Origin: Elymus sibiricus
Lineage: Eukaryota; Streptophyta; Magnoliopsida; Poales; Poaceae
NCBI GenBank assembly: GCA_039707655.1
Contig: CM077665.1
Coordinates: 312,914,486-312,978,485 of the forward strand
Length of the DNA: 64,000 nt
Direction of reading: 5' to 3'
The first letter of the stretch is position 1; each line of letters starts with the position of its first letter. A program made the translations under genes and the position numbers. The notes under the pieces are model-generated. The model worked only from the letters and a program-made list of their open reading frames with translations. It had not been told where the DNA came from and ran no database searches. Below are positions 8,628-20,698 of the stretch, piece after piece.

Positions 8628-11600
8628 GAGAATGTTGCACAGGATTATGACCAATTTTAATAGCACTTTCATTGTCACAAAGTAATGGAACATTTCTAAC
8701 ATGGATTCCGTAATCCTTAAGCGTTTGTGTCATCCATAATAATTGTGCACAACACGATCCAACAGCAATATATTCAGCTTCGGCAGTAGATAGAGATACC
8801 GAGTTTCGTTTCTTGGAGGACCAAGATACAAGAGATCTACCCAAATATTGACAAGTACCCGAGGTGGATTTTCTATCAACCTTGTCACCGGCATAATCCG
8901 AATCGGAATAGCCAACAAGGTTAAAGGAAGATCCTTTGGGATACCAAATGCCAAAGTTTGGTGTTTGTATCAAATATCTCACAATACGTTTCACGGCCAA
9001 AAGATGACACTCTTTAGGTGCAGCTTGATATCTAGCACACATGCAAACACTAAGCATAATATCGGGACGAGAGGCACATAGATATAGCAATGAACCAATC
9101 ATAGATCGATAAACCTTTTGATCAACCGGTTCATCCTCCTTGGTAAGATCAACATGTCCACTAGTAGGCATGGGGGTTTTCATACCTTTGCACTCTTGCA
9201 TGTTGAACTTCTTGATCAAGTCCTTGGTATACTTAGTTTGAGAGATGAAAGTTCCTTCTTTCGTTTGCTTGATTTGCAAACCAAGAAAGAATTTCAGCTC
9301 ACACATCATAGACATCTCATACTTCTCGGACATCAACCTTCCAAATCTTTCACTGAATTGTGGGTTAGTAGATCCAAAGATAATATCATCCACATAGATT
9401 CGGCACACAAATAATTCACCATTAACTCTCTTAGTGAACAAGGTTGCATCAATTTTACCAATTTCAAACCATTTTTCAATGAGAAACTTCGTTAAGCATT
9501 TGTACCAATCACAAGGGGCTTGCTTAAGACCATAAAGGGCTTTACGAAGCTTGTACACATGATTAGGTTTCTTAGGATTCACAAAACAAGGTGGTTGCTT
9601 AACATAGACTTCTTCTTCAATCTCACCATTTAAAAAGGCACTTTTAATGTCCATTTGATAAAGCGTGATATCATGGTGATTAGCATAAGCAAGAAGAATG
9701 CGAATAGCTTCAAGTCTAGCGACGGTGGCGTAGGTCTCACCGTAGTCCATACCTTCGACTTGCGTATATCCTGGGGCTACGAGACGTGCCTTGTTCCGTA
9801 CGATTTGACCGTCTTCATCTTGCTTGTTCCGAAACACCCATTTGGTTCCGATGATGTTTTGCTCATCCTTGGGCTTCTCCACGTGTGTTCACACTTCGTT
9901 CCTCTCGAAGTTGTGAAGCTCTTCATGCATCGCGTTCACCCAATCAGCATCTTCTAGAGCTTGTTCTACCCTCAAGGGCTCAATGCTAGAGATGAAAGAA
10001 TAATGCTCACAAAAGTTAGCTAGGCGAGTTTTAGAGCGAGTGATTCTCCCTGTTTGTATATCACCAAAGATTTGGTTTAGGGGATGGTTCTTGGTCACTT
10101 GTGCTCGAACTCGGGTCAGCTTCCGATTGTTGGATGGTGGAGCTTCTTCTTCATCATCATCTCCTTCATCTTCGTTGTTGTTGAAGGTGTCGTTCCCTTG
10201 AGGTGGTGGCGAAGGAGGTTGTGGTGGATCTTCATGATGTACTTCCTCCTCTTCATCATCATGTCGTGTACCGCTTGTGGATGCCTCCATGTCATGTTGT
10301 GGTTCACCTTGACGTGAAGTAGGGGCTTCCACTTGAGTTGATGAAGTACTTTCCTTCACCTCCATGGGACGAATCTTGCCGATGGGCAAATCTTGGATAG
10401 CTTCCGAAGGGTCCGTATCACCTACATCATTTGGCAATTGTTCGACTTGCGAACCATTAGATTCATCAAACTTCACATCTACCATCTCTTCAACTTTTCG
10501 AGTGAAGTTGTTGTAGACACGGTAAGTGTGAGAGTTCGATCCGTAACCAAGTAGGAATCCTTCATGAGATTTAGGAGCAAATTTAGTACGACGATGCTTA
10601 TCAAGAATGTAGCACTTTGAGTCGAATACCCGAAAGTATCCAACTTGGGGTTTGTTACCCGTGAGTAGCTCGTATGCCGTTTTACCGAGAAGCTTGTGCA
10701 AGTAAAGTCGGTTTGTGGCATAACATGCTGTTTCCACGGCTTCTGCCCAAAAGTGTCTTGGCGTCTTGTATTCGTCAAGCATCGTTCTTGCCATCTCAAT
10801 AAGCGTTCGGTTCTTCCTCTCAACAACTCCATTTTGTTGAGGTGTGTACGTAGCCGAGAACTCATGTGAGACACCTTCTTCGTCAAGAAAGGTATCCACA
10901 TGGGTGTTCTTGAACTCCGATCCGTTATCGCTCCGAACCTTCTTGATCTTCACTTCAAACTGATTTTGCGCTTTGCGAGCGAAGTTCTTGAAGATCTTTT
11001 GAACCTGCGACTTATCATCAAGAAAGAATACCCACGTAAATCTGGAAAAATCATCAACTATAACTAGACCATAGGAATTTCCACTGAGACTCTTGTAAGC
11101 GTTGGGACCAAAGAGATCCATGTGAAGTAACTCGAGTGGTCTCCTAGTAGTCATGATATTCTTAACGGGATGACTTCCACCTACTTGCTTTCCAGCTTGA
11201 CAAGCACTACAAAGTCTATCTTTGTCAAAGATAACATATTTAACACCAAGTATATGATCACCTTTGATTAGCTTGTCTAAGTTACGCATGCCAACATGTC
11301 CTAGTCTTCTATGCCAAAGCCAACCTTTAGAAGATTTTGCAATAAGACAAGTACGAGGTTTGGATCTCTTAGTGAAATCGACAATGTATAGATCACCTCT
11401 ACGGAAACCGGTAAAGACCATTTTATGATTATCTTGACGAAACACTTGGCAATCTACTTTCGTGAATAGCACATTAAAACCAAAGTCGGCAAGTCTAGAT
11501 ACGGAAAGAAGATTGTAGCCAAGAGATTCAACAAGCATAACATTTTGGATAGAGCTATCATGGGATATGGCCACCTTACCAAGACCAAGTACCTTACCCT

Positions 11601-12387
11601 TGGAGTTGTCTCCAAACGTTACGTACCTTCGTGGTCCATGGTTTGGTGTGATCTCTTCAAACATTTCTCTATCTCCGGTCATATGATCGGTACATCCACT
11701 ATCGAGAATCCACTCTTTTCCTCCGGACATGTAATCCTTGAAGTTTGCCATGAGACTTAGATTCTTCATGATCTTCTCATACTCGATGTCGAACAGCTCA
11801 TCTTCATCATAGTAGCCATGTTCTACATTGTCATCATCAAGTGGGAAATCCTCGTCATAAAGAACAAGAGATTCGTTAGGATGGTGATCATGACAATGTT
11901 CAAGTTTATGAATGCGAAGGGCCTCTATAATGATATTGTTGATAGTTGTGACATCTCCTTTAGCACGCATGAGGTCTCTAAGCTCAAATAGACAATCATC
12001 AAACTTAGGATCACTAGGCGTCATTTTGTGGAAGGCAATAGTTTTATGAAGAATTTCATCAAGATTACTCAATGAATAACTTGGATATCGTTTCTCCAAG
12101 TCATTCCACAAAGTGTAAGCACATACAAAATTCTTCATTTGATTGAGCACATTTCTAGGCAAAGCTCTAACAATGAGATTGACAGTTCTAAGATTGCATA
12201 GCATATCAACTTCCTCTTCGTGTGTGGGATGCAAAGGATCAATGGGAGGTACATAGGGGCACTTGACATATTTGCTCAATTGAAATTCATTAAACAGCTC
12301 AAGCATCAAGGTTTTCCATTGACTATAGTACTCTCCATCAAGGATAGGCACTCTACAACTCAAACTCCCTATACTAGACACAGCCAT
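8628..12387 (-). pseudogene. Element B: Copia gag-protease-integrase-RT-RNase H polyprotein
   Basis: One frame from ATG 12387 to the rearrangement near 8630, broken by a single TGA at 9891-9889 (codon 833). Visible in order: a UBN2-type gag (WKTLMLELF, near residue 25), protease DSG (WILDSGCTDHM, about 228), the integrase H/C zinc region (HRRLGH...CSACQ), catalytic D in HMDLFGP (about 424), D in RSDNGSEF (about 485) and E in VVERKNRT (about 525), RT with YVDD (about 1000), and RNase H to HNPVQHSRS. The RNase H C-terminus is lost. No CCHC zinc knuckle lies between gag and protease. The polyprotein normally supplies the shell, processing, cDNA synthesis and insertion of a Copia element. The in-frame TGA sits in the linker between integrase and RT. 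Confidence 0.8.
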
Positions 12388-12427
12388 CTTCCTCCTCGGT
12401 GATTAAACCGAAGCAATGGAGACCAAA

Positions 12428-12439
12428 GCTCTGATACCA
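12428..12439 (-). other. Primer binding site of element B (initiator tRNA-Met)
   Basis: The minus strand reads TGGTATCAGAGC, the standard 12-nt complement of plant initiator tRNA-Met, two bases from the LTR end. Confidence 0.9.
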
Positions 12440-12441
12440 AT

Positions 12442-13977
12442 TGAGGGATCACTAGAAGAGTGTCTAGAGGGGGGGGGTGAATAGACTACTAGCAGGAAAT
12501 TAAAACCTAACCTTTTCCCAAGTTAATTGGTTGGCAGATTTTAACAGTTATAGCAAGTCTAGCAAGTCTAACAGCCCTACACATGCATGTCAACAAATAT
12601 GGCAGCGGAAAGTAAAGACATTGCACATGAAGTAAAGAGTAGAGATATGGAGATCAAACGCAATTGGAGACGCAAGGATTTTTCCCGTGGTTCCGATAGG
12701 TGGTGCTATCGTACGTCCACGTTTATGGAGTCTTCAACCCACGGAGGGTAACGGTCGCGAGAGTCCACGGAGGGCTCCACCCATAAGGGTCCACGAAGTA
12801 GCAACCTTGACTATTCCATAACGGCTTCCGTCCACGAAGGACTAGCCTCACTATGGGTAGATCTTCACGAAGTAGGCGATCTCCTTGCCCTTACAAACTT
12901 CTTGGTTCAACTCCACAACACGAAGTAGGAGGCTCCCAAGCGACACCTAACCAATCTAGGAGGCACCACCCTCCAAAAGGTAATAGGCTCGGTAATGACG
13001 ATGAACTCCTTGCTCTTGTGCTTCAAGATGATAGACTCCTCAACACACAATCACTCTCTCACAGATTTGGCTTGGTGGAAGAGATGGGATTGGTGGAAAG
13101 CAACTTGGGGAGGCTAGAAATCAAGATCCATATGGTTGGAGTGGAAGATCTTGACCTCAACACAAGGGTAGGTGTCTCTCTCTCAGAAAACTGGATGGGG
13201 CAAGTATGGAATAGTTCTGAGTGCTTCTCTTTCGAGTTGGTGGTGGTGAAGGGGTATATATAGGCATCCCCAAAAATCCAACCGTTACACACAAAATGAC
13301 CAACTCGGTGACACCGATGTGTTAATCTCGGTGGTACCGAAGTGACCAAAAGGTGGCAACTTTTGAATCTCGGTGATACCGATATAGGAAACTCGGTTGC
13401 ACCGATAAGGTGACCAACGGTCAGATTGACATTCTCGGTGACGCCGATCCAACAATCTCGGTGGTACCGATATTGTGAATTTGTGTAACAGAAAGTTGGC
13501 AACCTAAACTCAGTGGCACCGGAATGGAATCGGTTGCACCGAAGTGGCTAGGGTTTGGCTGAGTCTGTTTGAGTTTGGGAATCGGTGGCACCGAGTGGGA
13601 AGTGTTGGTTGCACCGATTTTGAATATTTGGCAATGGACAGACTTGTGGAAGAGCTTGTGGGTGTTTTTGGTGACTATCACTTGTGCACGTATGAGCGTT
13701 TTGTTCACCAATCAAAACCTTACCCCCTTTTAATAGTATTGGCTTTCCTATGGACTCAAAGTGATTTCTCACAATTGTAAAATGTAGAGTCCTCTTGCTT
13801 GAAGCTTTTCCAATCCATATCCTTGCATCTTGGGGTATTTCCACAATCTTCACAATCCTTTTGCCAGCCCTCTCTGTGGACTATATCTGAAATACACTAG
13901 GTAAAGGTGTTAGTCCAAGAGACAATGTATGTTGTCATGAATTATCAAAACCACCAAGGGAGCATATTGTGCTTTCA
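12442..13977 (-). repeat. Shared LTR: 5' LTR of B and 3' LTR of C (1536 bp)
   Basis: On the minus strand it starts TGAAAGCACAATATG and ends ATCCCTCA. It has a primer site on its left and a polypurine tract on its right, so it serves both elements. Upstream of the minus-strand TATA (CTATATATACC, about 13251-13261) lie about ten short inverted repeats of the form TCGGTnnnACCGA (13305-13620). Compared by eye with the LTR at 24150-25686, about 15 substitutions were seen, roughly 1 percent. Short ORFs on either strand here are chance. Confidence 0.85.
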
Positions 13978-15979
13978 ATCTCCCCCTTTTTGGTAATTGA
14001 TGACAACATACAATCAAAGCTTCAAATAAAGATATACATGAATATAGTGAAGACTTTGAGAGACACATGACTTAGATTTGCTCTCCCTGAATGTGTGATT
14101 CCTTTAAAGGATAGTTGCTTTGGAATGCATAGACACACATGTAGTGGAAGGGATATAGTAAGTCATATGTATCTTGGCTATATGCATCAAATATATAGGA
14201 ATGGGATGTATCTTTTTTCAAGACTTCACTGTTGCAAACAATATGTGCAAGAAGCAAGGGATCATCTTGACCAAAGATGTGATGCAAATACTTACCTTGA
14301 GTTCTTGAGCATTCTTGTAGTAGAAATACACTTGAGAAAACAATGTTAGGAAACACAAGAGTATTCAACCAATCAACAAGGCAATAGAACTAAAAGTACC
14401 AAGATACGGAGAACATATAGAAGATAGTATTTCTTAAGATTGACATGTCTCCGAAATTATTTCTTTCTCCCCTTAGATATGACAATATTAGAACATCCTC
14501 TCCCCCTGAATCTCAGCATGTAGATATTGGGATTGGATAGGGTGAGAAAAGTAAACTTCCAACTCATCTTAGATGTTTCTCCAAATGAATTTCTCCCCCT
14601 GCTTTGATATTCTCCCCTTGTCTATATGAGTATAAACATTGATATTCGCTCTCCCCCTTGAACATATCTCCCCCTTTGCATATGCATGTATCTCCCTTTA
14701 GCATGAAGCTTTGTTATTCTCCCCCTTTGGCATTAATTTCCAAAAAGGTCAAACACAGGAAAAGATACAGGGATCATTGATAGGAAGGGATCCTTGAGAA
14801 CAAGGGTCATTGAATGTAGGGTTCATAGAAATGGAAACTGAGGGAATCATTGAAAAGAATTTCTCTCCCTCTGGCTTATAGAAATGTAAGACTTTTCTTC
14901 CTTTGGGGTTGGGATCCTTGAATAAAGAATTTCTCCCCCTAAGTTTAGCTTTTGTTATTCTCCCCCGAATTTTTTTTAATGAGAAGGGATCATCGAAGTA
15001 ACAAAATCCTCACTTGAAAGGTCACAAAAGAAACATAGATTTGCAACAGTGAACACAAATAAGAAAAGAAAACAAATCGGTGACTCCGAGACAGATAAAT
15101 CGGTGGTACCGAGATTTTGTGGTGTAGCTTATCTGCAATTTCGGTAGAACCGGTAAATATGTATCGGCGGCTCCGAGGCTAAAACAGCAAAAGAAATAAG
15201 GGACCAAGTTTCTGTTTTCAAAGTGAATGTGAAAGTTTTTACAAAGGGATATCAACTAGAGAAGATTTGAGTGGTTCCAAGAAATCTTTGCAAAATAGAG
15301 AATGAAGCATCCAAAATACTTAACTAGATGATGGGCGGTGACTAGGTCACCTATATTAGAGTATATTGACTTAGGAGCCAAGCAAGAATACTTGATCATA
15401 GGTCATACTCTACATTAAGCTCAAAATGGGTTTACCATTTATCGATTAAGCATTTTAATGTCTTCATATCACTTGAGTTGCTTTAGCTCATGACTTGGAG
15501 TAAAGCCTTTTCAAGGATATGAGTACATACCTTTGAGTGATGTTGATGACGTAGCTTGTAGGTGAACTTGTTGAGGATGCTCGAGGTTGATGAAGATCAT
15601 CTTGAGTTGGGGGCAAACCTTCTCGTTTAAGTACACTTGTCACCTACATAGGTTAGTCATGCAAGGAAGAACAATAGATATATCCATTTGACATGATACC
15701 AATTGAGATTTAGCAATTACGATCACATCAAGTATATGTCAAGGATATGGTTAAGTTGTCTTCTTCCTTCCATCACCAAGAGGGGTTGTGGATACTTGGT
15801 CATGACAAGATTGCTTATGGTTTGAGTTGATGGCAATCTTGTGGAGTGAAAATCTTCCAAGTACCTACAAAGGTTAGATGCAATACAAGGGAGCATAGAA
15901 TTCCATGGCGTAAGATAAAATGTTAGGAGAACATGGAAATATCAAGAAAGCTCATGCCCTTGCATGCAACCGAGTGAGT
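13978..15979 (-). other. Element C 3' noncoding region with multiple polypurine tracts
   Basis: The tract next to the LTR (plus strand TCTCCCCCTTTTTGG, 13979-13993) is the likely primer for plus-strand synthesis. At least eight more CTCCCC-type tracts occur between about 14465 and 14965, a pattern described for Sireviruses. Four TCGGT/CCGA-type inverted repeats also occur at 15076-15180, inside the element. No ORF with recognisable content. Confidence 0.75.
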
Positions 15980-17418
15980 CTAGCTCAAGTTTGAAGCATC
16001 AATGATGTTCAACTCACTCCTCAAATAGCAAAATGTTTTCTCATCCAGTGGTTTGGTAAAGATATCGGCCAATTGCTTGTTAGTGCGAACATGCTTAAGA
16101 TTGATATCTCCTTTGGTAACATGATCACGAATGAAATGATGTCTAACTTGAATATGTTTTGTTCGAGAATGTTGCACAGGATTATGACCAATTTTAATAG
16201 AAATTTCATTGTCACAAAGTAATGGAACATTTCTAACATGGATTCCATAATCCTTAAGCGTTTGTGTCATCCATAATAATTGTGCACAACACGATCCAAC
16301 AGCAATATATTCAGCTTCGGCAGTAGATAGAGATACCGAGTTTCGTTTCTTGGAGGACGAAGATACAAGAGATCTACCCAAAAATTGACAAGTACCCGAG
16401 GTGGATTTTCTATCAACCTTGTCACCGGCATAATCCGAATCGGAATAGCCAACAAGGTTAAAGGAAGATCCTTTGGGATACCAAATGCCAAAGTTTGGTG
16501 TTTGTATCAAATATCTCACAATACGTTTCACGGCCAAAAGATGACACTCTTTAGGTGCAGCTTGATATCTAGCACACATGCAAACACTAAGCATAATATC
16601 GGGACGAGAGGCACATAGATATAGCAATGAACCAATCATAGATCGATAAACCTTTTGATCAACCGGTTCATCCTCCTTGGTAAGATTAACATGTCCACTA
16701 GTAGGCATGGGGGTTTTCATACCTTTGCACTCTTGCATGTTGAACTTCTTGATCAAGTCCTTGGTATACTTAGTTTGACAGATGAAATTTCCTTCTTTCG
16801 TTTGCTTGATTTGCAAACCAAGAAAGAATTTCAGCTCACACATCATAGACATCTCATACTTCTCAGATATAACCTTCCAAATCTTTCACTGAATTGTGGG
16901 TTAGTAGATCCAAAGATAATATCATCCACATAGATTTGGCACACAAATAATTCACCATTAACTCTCTTAGTGAACAAGGTTGCATCAATTTTACCAATTT
17001 CAAACCCTTTTTCAATGAGAAACTTCGTTAAGCATTTGTACCAATCACAAGGGGCTTGCTTAAGACCATAAAGGGCTTTACGAAGCTTGTACACATGATT
17101 AGGTTTCTTAGGATTCACAAAACCAGGTGGTTGCTTAACATAGACTTCTTCTTCAATCTCACCATTTAAAAAGGCACTTTTAATGTCCATTTGATAAAGC
17201 GTGATATCATGGTGATTAGCATAAGCAAGAAGAATGCGAATAGCTTCAAGTCTAGCGACGGGGGCGTAGGTCTCACCGTAGTCCATACCTTCGACTTGCA
17301 TATATCCTTGGGCTACGAGACATGCCTTGTTCCGTACGACTTGACCGTCTTCATCTTGCTTGTTCCGAAACACCCATTTGGTTCCGATGATGTTTTGCTC
17401 ATCCTTGGGCTTCTCCAC
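15980..17418 (-). pseudogene. Element C: reverse transcriptase and RNase H
   Basis: Starts just after the TGA described for the 17425-19128 entry. RT residues run to near 16870, including YVDD, where a one-base loss relative to B shifts the frame; the second frame (16852-15980) carries the RT thumb and the RNase H with a natural end (ADIFTKPLDEKTF, stop at 15980). It therefore preserves the C-terminus that B has lost. Differences from B include IS for SA after the catalytic DNE in RNase H. Confidence 0.8.
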
Positions 17419-17424
17419 GTGTGT

Positions 17425-19128
17425 TCACACTTCGTTCCTCTCGAAGTTGTGAAGCTCTTCATGCATCGCGTTCACCCAATCAACATCTTCTAGAGCTTGT
17501 TCTACCCTCAAGGGCTCAATGCTAGAGATGAAAGAATAATGCTCACAAAAGTTAGCTAGGCGAGTTTTAGAGCGAGTGATTCTCCCTGTTTGTATATCAC
17601 CAAAGATTTGGTTTAGGGGATGGTTCTTGGTCACTTGTGCTCGAACTCGGGTCAGCTTCCGATTGTTGGATGGTGGAGCTTCTTCTTCATCATCATCTCC
17701 TTCATCTTCGTTGTTGTTGAAGGTGTCGTTCCCTTGAGGTGGTGGCGAAGGAGGTTGTGGTGGATCTTCATGATGTACTTCCTCCTCTTCATCATCGTGT
17801 CGTGTACCGCTTGTGGATGCCTCCATGTCATGTTGTGGTTCACCTTGACGTGAAGTAGGGGCTTCCACTTGAGTTGATGAAGTACTTTCCTTCACCTCCA
17901 TGGGACGAATCTTGCCGATGGGCAAATCTTGGATAGCTTCCGAAGGGTCCTTATCACCTACATCATTTGGCAATTGTTCGACTTGCGAACCATTAGATTC
18001 ATCAAACTTCACATATACCATCTCTTCAACATTTCGAGTGAAGTTGTTGTAGACACGGTAAGTGTGAGAGTTCGATCCGTAACCAAGTAGGAATCCTTCA
18101 TGAGATTTAGGAGCAAATTTAGTACGACGATGCTTATCAAGAATGTAGCACTTTGAGTCGAATACCCGAAAGTATCCAACTTGGGGTTTGTTACCGGTGA
18201 GTAGCTCGTATGCCATTTTACCGAGAAGCTTGTGCAAGTAAAGTCGGTTTGTGGCATGACATGCTGTTTCCACGGCTTCTGCCCAAAAGTGTCTTGGCGT
18301 CTTGTATTCGTCAAGCATCGAACTTGCCATCTCAATAAGCGTTCGGTTCTTCCTCTCAACAACTCCATTTTGTTGAGGCGTGTACGTAGCCGAGAACTCA
18401 TGTGAGACACCTTCTTCGTCAAGAAAGGTATCCACATGGGTGTTCTTGAACTCCGATCCGTTATCGCTCCGAACCTTCTTGATCTTCACTTCAAACTGAT
18501 TTTGCGCTTTGCGAGCGAAGTTCTTGAAGATCTTTTGAACCTGCGACTTATCATCAAGAAAGAATACCCACGTAAATCTGGAAAAATCATCAACTATAAC
18601 TAGACCATAGGAATTTCCACCGATACTCTTGTAAGCGTTGGGACCAAAGAGATCCATGTGAAGTAACTCGAGTGGTCTCCTAGTAGTCATGATATTCTTA
18701 ACGGGATGACTTCCACCTACTTGCTTTCCAGCTTGACAAGCACTACAAAGTCTATCTTTGTCAAAGATAACATATTTAACACCAAGTATATGATCACCTT
18801 TGATAAGCTTGTCTAAGTTACGCATGCCAACATGTCCTAGTTTTCTATGCCAAAGCCAACCTTTAGAAGATTTTGCAATAAGACAAGTACGAGGTTTGGA
18901 TCTCTTAGTGAAATCGACAATGTATAGATCACCTCTACGGAAACCGGTAAAGACCATTTTATGATTATCTTGACGAAACACTTGGCAATCTACTTTCGTG
19001 AATAGCACATTAAAACCAAAGTCGGCAAGTCTAGATACGGAAAGAAGATTGTAGCCAAGAGATTCAACAAGCATAACATTTTGGATAGAGCTATCATGGG
19101 ATATGGCCACCTTACCAAGACCAAGTAC
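17425..19128 (-). pseudogene. Element C: integrase segment, cut off by a CACTA insertion
   Basis: The frame continues the protease-integrase region after the CACTA element: H/C zinc region, catalytic D in HMDLFGP, D in RSDNGSEF and E in VVERKNRT, then the acidic linker. It ends at a TGA (17427-17425) at the same codon as in B. Open reading into the transposon above 19128 is chance. Confidence 0.8.
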
Positions 19129-19412
19129 CACTACTGGAATCAGGGACTTTGCCATCTGCCAGCTCTTTGCCATCTGCTGGCAGACGGCAAAGAGGTTGTT
19201 TGCCATCTGCTTTGGGAAAGCAGATGGCAAAGATCTGGCTGATGGCAAAGACACTGTTTGCCATCAGCGAGCTCTTTGCCGTCTGCTAGCGGACGACAAA
19301 GTTTCTTTGCCATCCGCTAGCAGACGGCAAAGAGGTGGGGTGGGGCCCAGTGGAGGCCAGTTAACTGCAACGGCCCACCCCACCTCTTTGCCGTCTGCTA
19401 GCAGACGGCAAA
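19129..19412 (+). repeat. CACTA left terminal and subterminal repeats
   Basis: After the terminal CACTACTGGAATCAG come repeated units of about 13 bp (TTTGCCATCTGC, TTTGCCGTCTGC) in both orientations, often back to back as short palindromes (GTCTGCTAGCAGAC). Several copies carry an A for G change. Confidence 0.85.
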
Positions 19413-19876
19413 GAAAATACCTACTAACGGCCCTAACGGCCCACCCCCCTCCACTCTCTCCACTCTCTCTGCCTCTACCCTCCCGACCCCGACCCCACGC
19501 CGCCGCCGCACCCGCCGCTGCCCCCGACCCACCCCGGCCCGCCGCCCGCCGCTCGCCGCCGCCGCGACCGCCGACGCCGCCCACTGCCCCGCCCCACTGC
19601 CCCGCCCCGTGCCTGCGCGGCCGCGCCTAGGCCTGCCCCTCGCCGCCCCGTCGCGGCCCGGCCGCCCCCTCGCCGCCCCGTCGCAGCCCGGATGCCGGCC
19701 AGCCCTGTCGCCGCCCCCTCGCCGGCCAACCCCTCTGCTCCCCTCTGGTGAGCTCCCCCTCCTGCCCCTTTTTTTCTGTTTTTTTTTCTGTTTAGGTTTT
19801 AGATATTTAGACATTTAGGAGTTTAGATACTTAGATGTTTAGGTTTTTAGATATTTAGACATTTAGGTAGAAAGAA

Positions 19877-19946
19877 ACCTAGAAGAAAGAAAAAGAAGAA
19901 AAGAAAAAGGAAAAAAAGGAAAAAGAAAAAGGAAAAGAAGAAAAAA

Positions 19947-19977
<31 letters not shown>

Positions 19978-20407
19978 AAGAAGAAGAAGAAGAAGAAGAA
20001 GAAGAAGAAGAAGAAGAAAAAGAAAAAGAAGAAGAGGAGGAGGAGAAGAAGAAGAAGAAAAGAAGAAGAAGAAGAAGAAGAAGAAGAAGAAGAAGAAGAA
20101 GAAGAGGAGGAGAGGAGGAGAAGAAGAAGAGGAAAAAGGAAAGGAAGAAGAAAAGAAGAGGAGGAGGAGAAGAAAAAAGAAGAAGAAGAAGAAGAAGAAG
20201 AAGAAGAAGAAGAAGAAGAAGAAGAAGAAGAAGAAGAAGAAGAAGAACAAGAAGAAGAAGAAGAAAAAAGAGAAGAGGGGGAGAAGAAGAAGAGGAAAAA
20301 GGAAAAAGGAAGAAGAAGAAGAAGAAGAAGAAGAAGAAGAAGAAGAAGGAAAAAAGGAAGAAAAGGAAGAAGAGGAAGAAGAAGAAAAGGAAAAAGAGGA
20401 AAAAAAG
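19877..20407. repeat. AAG/AGG-rich microsatellite (about 530 bp)
   Basis: Almost pure purine tract of AAG units with AGG and AAA interruptions. Long minus-strand frames rich in Phe, Ser or Leu across it are translations of the repeat and not genes. Confidence 0.95.
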
Positions 20408-20663
20408 ACCCTGACACCCGGACCCCGACCCCGACACAACACCCCGACCCCGACACGACACCCCGACACCCCGACCCTGACATGACACCCCGACCCCGAC
20501 ATGACACCCCGACACGACATCCGACACACCCCGACACCCCGACACGACACCCCGACACCACGACACCCCGACACCCACACCCGACACCCCGACACCCCGA
20601 CACCACGACAGCCCGACACCACGACAGCCCGACACCCCGACACCACGACAGCCCGACACCACG
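20408..20663. repeat. GACACC/GACCCC minisatellite
   Basis: Imperfect tandem repeats of CGACACCC, CGACCC and CGACACCACGACAGCC. They adjoin the AAG tract and precede the transposase fragment. Confidence 0.85.
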
Positions 20664-20698
20664 GGTATCGCTTTCGTACCTATGGCAAAGAGCTATCT

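Noticed and set aside
12853..13263. 136-codon plus-strand frame repeated at 24562-24972, and facing minus-strand frames
   Set aside because: They lie wholly inside the Sirevirus LTRs, across the promoter region, with no domain; they are duplicated only because the LTR is.
13290..13625. Regular short palindromes suggestive of a CRISPR array
   Set aside because: Spacing is irregular, repeats are 13 bp and degenerate, there are no cas genes, and they lie in a plant LTR upstream of its TATA box.
19847..20662. Three overlapping minus-strand frames of 247-271 codons rich in Phe, Ser and Leu
   Set aside because: They are translations of the AAG microsatellite and GACACC minisatellite in three frames.
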